From Isohypsibius dastychi (lineage: Eukaryota; Tardigrada; Eutardigrada; Parachela; Isohypsibiidae), in assembly GCA_034696485.1 (NCBI GenBank), contig JAQIWT010001141.1:1-12212 (forward strand): a stretch of DNA of 12,212 nt, given 5' to 3'. The number at the start of each line of letters is the position of its first letter. Position 1 is the stretch's first letter. The notes under the pieces are model-generated. The model saw nothing but the letters and a program-made list of their open reading frames with translations. It was not told the DNA's origin and did not search any database. This document shows, piece by piece, positions 7,842 to 12,212 of this stretch. A program made the translations under genes and the position numbers.

Positions 7842-8017
7842 CTATTTCCTACAACACTTGTAACAAATTCCGCGGGTCTTGAAGGTTGTTAGGTGTGCTC
7901 CGAGCTCTGAAGAAGTACACCACTTAACACTGGAATGGTCGACGTCCGTCCCAATTGAGGCGTTTAGAACGAGGGGGCCTTGACATGATCCGCACCGGAA
8001 GAGGACATGCTGGTTAA
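7842..8017 (-). CDS. Zinc-binding-like exon (CxxC-x39-CxxC)
   Basis: The segment follows a TTTCAG acceptor (8023-8018), with a weaker alternative at 8011-8010, and is open to TAG 7844-7842. It encodes VLFRCGSCQGPLVLNASIG, a middle KWCTSSELGAHL, then GICYKCCRK. Two CxxC knuckles 39 residues apart with a beta-rich spacer suggest one zinc site of the kind found in Yippee/Mis18-type and related folds. The spacing is shorter than I expect for those families, so I do not assign one. GTAGGA at 7851 could be a donor for a 56 bp intron ending at 7795, but phases there are ambiguous. Confidence 0.5.
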
Positions 8018-8145
8018 CTGAAATTCATTCTCCGAATTTCCATATTGTAAGATCTTTTTTCGATGTTTCCAGGACGCACTGGGAATATGGCGTCTAGTTC
8101 GCGAAGTCCCTATCCATTGCGTCGATTTCGCACTGGTACGATTCA

Positions 8146-8268
8146 ATTATTCTGTGCAATTGACACATATTGTATATTTGTATCTTTTTCTAGCGAAATC
8201 CGCTGTTGGAGCTTCAACTTCCTCTGCTGTTGTGCCGTTTGCAGTTGGGTGAGGAATTCGAAGTCTCT
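8146..8268 (-). CDS. Coiled-coil exon-like segment
   Basis: The minus frame between TGA 8271-8269 and TGA 8145-8143 encodes FEFLTQLQTAQQQRKLKLQQ then RISLEKDTNIQY, a Gln/Leu/Lys heptad-like helix. CAACAG at about 8236 and AAGAG at about 8266 are possible acceptors; GTGTCA after IQY is a weak donor. A second minus frame across 8344-7964 is also open with a single stop, so frame choice rests on composition. Confidence 0.35.
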
Positions 8269-8345
8269 TCATTTTGTTATGATGGCTCACGTTAGTTTCT
8301 TCGGGACTTTTCCAAACTATTCTTGGTAATAAACATGACTTCACA

Positions 8346-8407
8346 CTAGTCCCTCAGACCATTACACCGCCTGATAAGTGTCAACTTTATTCCGAAATCG
8401 AACACTG
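8346..8407 (-). CDS. Exon-like segment after a 49 bp intron
   Basis: A strong acceptor (ATTCTTTTTTCCTGGCAG) ends at 8408. Joined in phase 1 to the exon ending at 8457, the frame reads VFDFGIKLTLIRRCNG and reaches TAG at 8348-8346. GTGTAA at about 8368 is a possible donor before the stop. The phase match with the previous exon supports it. Confidence 0.45.
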
Positions 8408-8456
8408 CTGCCAGGAAAAAAGAATGATATACAACCTGCAGACTTTCAAGAAACAC

Positions 8457-8616
8457 CGTTTTTTTGAACGAATTCCCAGATGCCCGCAGAGCATTCGAAA
8501 GCTAATGACTGCCGTGCCTCGACATTGGACTTGTCGATTCCAACCTTGTTGGTACCTCTCAGATCAGAATATCTCAGACACTGGGCCCTTTTCGTCCAAA
8601 TCTGCCATATCGTATT
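8457..8616 (-). CDS. Minus-strand exon, 160 nt, unknown protein
   Basis: The exon is bounded by acceptor TTCTTTACTAG (8617) and donor GTGTTT (8456). The open frame of 53 codons contains CLRYSDLRGTNKVGIDKSNV and SLAFECSAGIWEFVQKN, which look like an ordinary folded domain. The 49 bp intron that follows keeps the frame into 8407-8346. No family recognised. Confidence 0.5.
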
Positions 8617-8702
8617 CTAGTAAAGAATTGACGAGGTGAATTTGGCATCCTCTCGATTGGGTGTAACACGATTCGTCACTGAGTTCGAGAAACTCAATGA
8701 TG

Positions 8703-8733
8703 AATGAATAGGTGTACTGTTTGCCTATTCATT
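8703..8733. repeat. Perfect 10 bp stem-loop
   Basis: AATGAATAGG (8703-8712) and CCTATTCATT (8724-8733) are exact reverse complements around an 11-base loop. It lies between exon-like segments, so it is probably intronic. No U tract marks it as a terminator. Confidence 0.8.
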
Positions 8734-8791
8734 TGAGTGTGTGGGTACAAAGAACATGGAATTAAAAATTCACTTGTTTCGCATAGGCCCA

Positions 8792-9063
8792 TCATGATGG
8801 AACGACGAGGACCTGCGTGGCCCACTTGAATTTCAACTCTGCAAGCATTAACGGCTGGATGGGAAAAAGATGCTGTGGTACAGGCTGGATGATGAAAAAG
8901 GTACTGCCCACCGAAACTGGTGCTTTTTGGCCAAACATGTAAAACCTAATCTGTAGGCATCCGCACGTATTTTTCAAGCAATGTTGTTGATTCATGCAGT
9001 TCTGAGTCAGCAAGATGTGGCTATCAAGATCCACTTGCTCCAAAATATGGGTGATCCGTAAGT
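8792..9063 (-). CDS. Exon-like segment, possible beta-sandwich domain
   Basis: The acceptor ACTAG ends at 9064, with an alternative GATACGCAG further upstream (about 9115). The minus frame is open for 90 codons to TGA 8794-8792 and contains LRITHILEQVDLDSHILLTQ, CLQIRFYMFGQKAPVSVGS and FFIIQPVPQHLFPIQPLMLA. Alternating hydrophobics and the xVSVGSTFxI...P strand pair resemble the beta-sandwich that often follows a beta-propeller in large scaffold proteins; that is my inference. A weak donor (CAG then GTCCTC, 8813/8812) precedes the stop. No family recognised. Confidence 0.45.
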
Positions 9064-9168
9064 CTAGTTTTGAGATCAATAAATATGAACTCGAACTCGT
9101 TGCATATAGTGAAACTGCGTATCAGAACCAAGGTGGAAGGTGGACATGAGTTAATGAGGCGCCATCAC

Positions 9169-9433
9169 CTGTGGACCACGCTCGGCAGAGTAAATTTCCA
9201 GTTGCCCGTTCATTGCATAAAATGATACCAGTCCTGTGTGTAAATAAACACAGCAAGTCAAGGAACTACCGCGACTGGTCTCTGTAAACCGTTTTTCTAA
9301 CTCGCAACAATTTTGCATCCTTCCAAATTCACAAACATTACCTTTCTGATCAACAAAAATGACCACCAAGCCAGCGACACCGCAAACACTTGAAACATTT
9401 GAAATAAAACGAACATGTACAGACGTGAGTTTT
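9169..9433 (-). CDS. Exon-like segment, possible beta-propeller strands
   Basis: The segment lies between a TTTTACAAG acceptor (ending 9434) and a CCACAG/GTGATG donor (9169/9168). The frame is open for 88 codons and includes VCGVAGLVVIFVDQKGNVCE, RFTETSRGSSLTCC and GLVSFYAMNGQLEIYSAERG. The two V/L-hydrophobic ... D/N-G-x-L/V-hydrophobic repeats are what propeller blades look like. The donor is phase 0 while both acceptors of the next segment need phase 1, so the exact junction is unsettled. The hAT-like element lies just upstream (9513). Confidence 0.5.
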
Positions 9434-9504
9434 CTTGTAAAACAACATCAAGGTTTGGAGTTTTTTAGCGCCCCGACCACATCGGCTGAACTTCCACATG
9501 GAAG

Positions 9505-9512
9505 GTTGAGCA
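9505..9512. repeat. 8 bp target site duplication, left copy
   Basis: GTTGAGCA directly abuts the left terminal inverted repeat and is repeated exactly at 10343-10350. An 8 bp duplication is characteristic of hAT elements. Confidence 0.8.
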
Positions 9513-10342
9513 CAGGGATTAATCTAAGGAGATTTTTAATGTGACACACCACTTTTTTGTCCCCCCCCCCCGGGGGGGGGGGGAACAAGTCGTACAGCGT
9601 TTTGAGGCCCTAAAGTACGTTTCCGCCAAAATTAAGAGCTAGTCTGCGCCCTAACGATTGATCGAGTGAACACGCCCAAGTGAACTCTTTAATCTGGCCG
9701 AAAAAAAGCTCTGGTAGGTGGGGAATATGTATTATCAGGAAACATCGAGGGTTTATGGAAGATCAAAAGCCCTCGAGGACTTTTGCAGGAATATTTTGAG
9801 CTTCGAACTTTGCTGCTCTTGCCAAACAGTACACTGACTCCGGAGCTACATGTATGTATGAACAAATTGACAGAAGCAGGTAGAAGATCAAAAGAGTAAG
9901 ATCGGTGTTGAAGAGGGAGCTCAAGTAAAGCCCTTGATCTGACATAGTATTGAGCGAGATCCCAGCAGCGTTTAGGGGTGATGGTGGATGACTGGGTTAA
10001 AAATTTCAGTGAATGTAAGTGCGTCACAAGAGCTTCCCTGTACGAGCAAGCCTGATTTGAATAGGGATTTTTTGAACCACCGCAGTTTATGGAATTCAGT
10101 GACACTGCATTATTGAACTATTGCGTATTGCATTATGTGTTTACCTTCAAAATATGTGGGGACTCGATATCTGAAACCTCAGGTTCAGATATAATTTCGC
10201 GAATTGCGATTCTTACCGGAACTTGTACCGAATTCGTATTTTTTCTACAAAATTGTGTGCCGCATTAGAGCTTTTTAATATAACACACACTTGTTTGAAG
10301 TGGCACACATTATGGTAATGTAGCACACTAAATTAATCCCTG
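9513..10342. mobile_element. Non-autonomous hAT-like DNA transposon, 830 bp
   Basis: The left end CAGGGATTAATCTA and the right end, read as reverse complement, CAGGGATTAATTTA, match at 13 of 14 bases, and further matches (TAATGTG, CCACTT) follow in both subterminal regions. Exact GTTGAGCA copies flank both ends. CAGGG-type ends and an 8 bp duplication are hAT hallmarks. At 830 bp there is no room for a transposase, and no transposase motif is seen; the one long frame inside (9689-10105, minus) starts at a non-ATG codon and is unrecognised. The element sits between two minus-strand exon-like segments, probably in an intron. Confidence 0.8.
9561..9583. repeat. C11-G12 homopolymer palindrome
   Basis: Eleven C followed directly by twelve G lie near the left end of the hAT-like element. 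This could form a hairpin or a G-quadruplex, or be an assembly artefact. Confidence 0.85.
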
Positions 10343-10350
10343 GTTGAGCA
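10343..10350. repeat. 8 bp target site duplication, right copy
   Basis: Exact GTTGAGCA next to the right end of the hAT-like element. Confidence 0.8.
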
Positions 10351-10381
10351 AACTTCTTCTAAATGGCGAAATTTCCTCTCA

Positions 10382-10546
10382 TCAGAGACGACGTTTGACT
10401 CTGAGGGTCAGAGCTGTTTCTGAGTCTTTGAGTTCAACTGCGAAGACGAGAGCAGGTTTGGGAGAGAGATGTTGCGTGAACTTTACAATGCCCACAACTG
10501 GACGTTTCCGTGCTTCCAGCTGACCACTGGGGAAGACAATGGTGAG
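10382..10546 (-). CDS. Minus-strand exon-like segment, 54 codons
   Basis: After the acceptor GTGGGTTAG (ending 10547) the frame reads LTIVFPSGQLEARKRPVVGI and KPALVFAVELKDSETALTLR to TGA 10384-10382. Strand-like alternation and charged turns look like a folded beta-rich domain. GTCAAA and GTCGTC just before the stop are only weak donors, so this could also be a 3' end. The preceding segment ends in phase 1 whereas this acceptor is phase 0, so an exon or frame is still missing between them. Confidence 0.45.
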   Translation of the reverse strand, partial: LTIVFPSGQLEARKRPVVGIVKFTQHLSPKPALVFAVELKDSETALTLRVKRRL

Positions 10547-10610
10547 CTAACCCACAAAGCCGCTGCTATGGTGTCGATTAACAGTATAGACAGCTTGCTG
10601 TCATCTGGGG

Positions 10611-10970
10611 CAGCGGCCGCTCGTTGAGGGCTTCAGCCTCTCGAATATTTTTGCCAGCCTCTCGAAAAAGCCTCCCGAATAATTTACGAAGCCTCTCGAA
10701 TAGAGCCTCCCGAATAATTTCGTTAATTTTTGTGCATTCTCCGAACCCCCGAAGCTCCAAAACCCTTTTTTTTGTGGTTTTTGGTGGCTTTTTGAAACCC
10801 CCGAAGCTGAAAAACCGTAATTTTTCCCCTCCCCCCTGAATTCGACCCCTCTCCCCCCTGGACCATTCCCCCCTGGACCAAAAAGTCAGCCTCCCGGCTG
10901 GACTAGTGCACCGCGAAAAATTGAAAAAAGACCTCAGCCTCCCGAAGTTTTGAACCTCGGCACACCACTG
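10611..10970. mobile_element. Candidate hAT-like MITE with internal CCTCYCGAA repeats
   Basis: The right end read as reverse complement starts CAGTGGTGTGCCGAGG, a hAT-style terminus; the left end starts CAGCGGCCGC and is only partly similar. CATCTG / CAGATG lies outside both ends. The interior has six copies of GCCTC(T/C)CGAA (10636, 10657, 10670, 10691, 10705, 10937), two of CCCCCCTGGACCA and two of ACCCCCGAAGCT. I see no clear target duplication, so the ends are approximate. The ORFs here merely translate the repeats. Confidence 0.5.
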
Positions 10971-11005
10971 CTGAGTGTCAGATGTTACACGATGACTTTC
11001 CTCAC

Positions 11006-11113
11006 CTCTGTTTCCTCCGACAAGATTATTCGTCCAATGAAGGATGGAAATATTTCTGAGAGTCAAACAAAAACCTGCTTTGGGGGTTTCAATGCGTTTA
11101 CTCGCTAGTAGAC
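11006..11113 (-). CDS. Minus-strand exon-like segment with good donor
   Basis: The open minus frame encodes SKRIETPKAGFCLTLRNISI then LHWTNNLVGGNR and meets a good donor GTGAGG at 11005. Possible acceptors are CGAACAG (about 11114) or CTACTAG (about 11106). Downstream of the donor the frame runs on only through the repeat-filled MITE, which supports this being the exon end. Confidence 0.45.
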
Positions 11114-11186
11114 TGTTCGAGTTCACTGATTGTTAAGTGGTAGAAAAACGTCTCGCAGAACAGTTTTTATTAGAGAGGTTGTCTGT

Positions 11187-11843
11187 TTACTGAAAAAAGG
11201 TCGCAGTGACCTGGTTAATGCCGTTCCAAACAACGGGAAAACACCAGTCATCGAAATCACAAAAATCAAAGATGATCGCGCGATTTGCATCTGTTTTCGG
11301 AAATGTGATAAATGCGGAACAGTTCCGGCGTTGTTTTCGTTCTTTCAGTCCCATAATCAAGTTGCGCGGGTCAGATTCCCACGGAAAAAACGGCTTCTAT
11401 TCAACAGAGGGGTAGCGCAACAGGTTTGGAGGGGCAGAGGCAGACGCATCAAGCAAAGGTCGAGCTGCATTCTTTGGAAATCCGAATTCGCAATATCGGT
11501 TAGGGGTGTCTGCAGCTGTCATGTTGGCACTTAGAAAATAGCATCCCTGTGTCCACTTTGCTGAATATCTCGAATCTCGTCAACGAGTGCGCTGGTGCAT
11601 TTTATCGATATCGAATAAAATTTCTGAATATCTCCATTTCGGCAGTCCAACGGCCAAGAAAGCAAGTTCAAGCAAAACATGAACTCGTGGAAAAACCCCC
11701 GGTACCAAAAAAGATAGAATGTTGACCTCTGCAAGTTTCACGATACAGAAAGACCTTTCGATCTGCCGCACTGGGCCAAACTCCGCGTTCTCACACTTTT
11801 TAGAACGAAACGCCAGAGCCCATTTAGTTTGGATCGGAGGGAG
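11187..11843 (-). pseudogene. 218-codon minus frame with two internal stops (decayed ORF or exons)
   Basis: From a TTTTCAG acceptor (ending 11845) one frame runs to TAA 11189-11187, interrupted only by TGA 11582-11580 and TAG 11399-11397. Recognisable stretches are WALAFRSKKCENAEFGPVRQ, NRYCEFGFPKNAARPLLDAS, GLKERKQRRNCSAFITFPKT and IIFDFCDFDDWCFPVVWNG. About ten stops would be expected by chance. The TAG could be an acceptor (CTGTTGAATAG), so exons from 11396 to about 11245 are possible, with a donor GTGTTT. The opposite strand is also open over 11130-11534, so strand choice rests on composition. No family recognised. Confidence 0.4.
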
Positions 11844-11861
11844 CCTGAAAATTTGCTCCCT
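11838..11861. repeat. 7 bp stem-loop
   Basis: AGGGAGC (11838-11844) pairs with GCTCCCT (11855-11861) around a 10-base loop. It overlaps the proposed TTTTCAG acceptor, so it may be incidental. Confidence 0.6.
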
Positions 11862-11886
11862 GTATAGGTGATTACTGACGCTTTAC

Positions 11887-11945
11887 CAGCACTTAACTAC
11901 AAGCAAGGGGAGAAGTTGAACTTCAACCACTCTAGCAGCGCTGTC
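11887..11945 (-). CDS. Possible short upstream exon
   Basis: The minus frame reads SAARVVEVQLLPLLVVKC before a CTG/GTAAAG donor at 11886. Splicing the 42 bp phase 2 interval to the TTTTCAG acceptor at 11845 keeps the frame into the next segment. The acceptor on its other side (CTACATAG) is poor and a different frame (VVLVLERYIGQ) is also open here, so this is tentative. Confidence 0.3.
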
Positions 11946-12212
11946 CTATGTAGCGCTCTAGCACCAGCACAACACCCGACTGACCGAGATCACCGACATG
12001 GTTCTACTGTAGCAAGCAAGTTTGCCTAACATGATATATATGAGCGGCCATTTTGGAAATCAGTCTGAACATTCTGAATTAGCAACATCATGAGGACAAA
12101 GCACATCAACACAACTTAGTAATAAAAACTCGCGCAAAACACCGGAAATATGCTTGAAACAGCCGCCACCAATAAAGAACATATCACGAATAATATATCT
12201 CAACTCGGGAAT
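11946..12212. other. Right edge, no firm gene
   Basis: I see no gene I can support. On the minus strand an ATTGG (CCAAT-type) box near 12168 and an AAAATGGCCGC motif near 12050 (like a YY1 site) could belong to a promoter for the minus-strand gene, but such short motifs occur by chance. Confidence 0.25.

Noticed and set aside
9689-10105. 138-codon minus ORF inside the hAT-like element
   Set aside because: It starts at a non-ATG codon, shows no transposase motif and is Ser/Leu rich; probably a chance opening.
10416-10542. + strand exon reading FEFNCEDESRFGREMLRELY with a GTGAGC donor
   Set aside because: It looks coding and has plausible splice signals, but the minus frame over the same bases is longer and fits the surrounding minus-strand segments better. 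It remains the main alternative.
11130-11534. + strand ORF of 134 codons with a CDKCG motif
   Set aside because: It starts at a non-ATG codon and is in register with the minus frame I prefer; I cannot exclude it.
1-12212. tRNA, rRNA, CRISPR or bacterial operon features
   Set aside because: I saw no cloverleaf with both A and B boxes, no rRNA-like block and no regularly spaced repeats; the window is eukaryotic.

Overview
This is a eukaryotic nuclear window. Coding segments are short and separated by GT...AG introns, there is no bacterial gene spacing or ribosome binding pattern, and two classes of eukaryotic transposon are present. The Ty3/gypsy-type pol, the hAT-type inverted repeats and a mix of roughly 40-70 bp and 560-675 bp introns would fit a small-genome invertebrate or a protist. 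The sequence does not let me name the organism.

Left (1-1929, + strand): the 3' part of a three-exon gene with all introns in phase 0. It encodes an unrecognised protein with a Cys/His-rich patch and an acidic tail that contains ten consecutive Asp codons. Intron 1 holds a near-perfect 77 bp inverted repeat. Positions 1930-2400 show no convincing gene.

Centre-left (about 2400-5680, - strand): a dead Ty3/gypsy-like LTR retrotransposon in the order gag, basic linker, protease, reverse transcriptase, RNase H start. It carries several stops and frameshifts, a small deletion in the reverse transcriptase palm, and a protease whose DTG motif has become DAG. No integrase follows RNase H and no LTR pair is visible.

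Centre (5913-7478, + strand): exon-like segments, including a two-exon acidic ORF whose 70 bp intron is phase-matched, and two further segments at 7148-7317 and 7424-7478.

Right (7497-11945, - strand): a series of exon-like open segments on the minus strand. At least one pair is joined by a tiny intron with good splice sites (49 bp). Pieces resemble beta-propeller strands, a beta-sandwich, a coiled coil and a CxxC...CxxC zinc-binding module. I propose one or two host genes, possibly decaying, but not every intron phase fits. This tract was invaded by an 830 bp non-autonomous hAT-like element with an exact 8 bp target duplication (9505-10350), and probably by a second hAT-like MITE (10611-10970). 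The + and - segments converge near 7480-7497. From 11946 to the right edge I see no firm gene.
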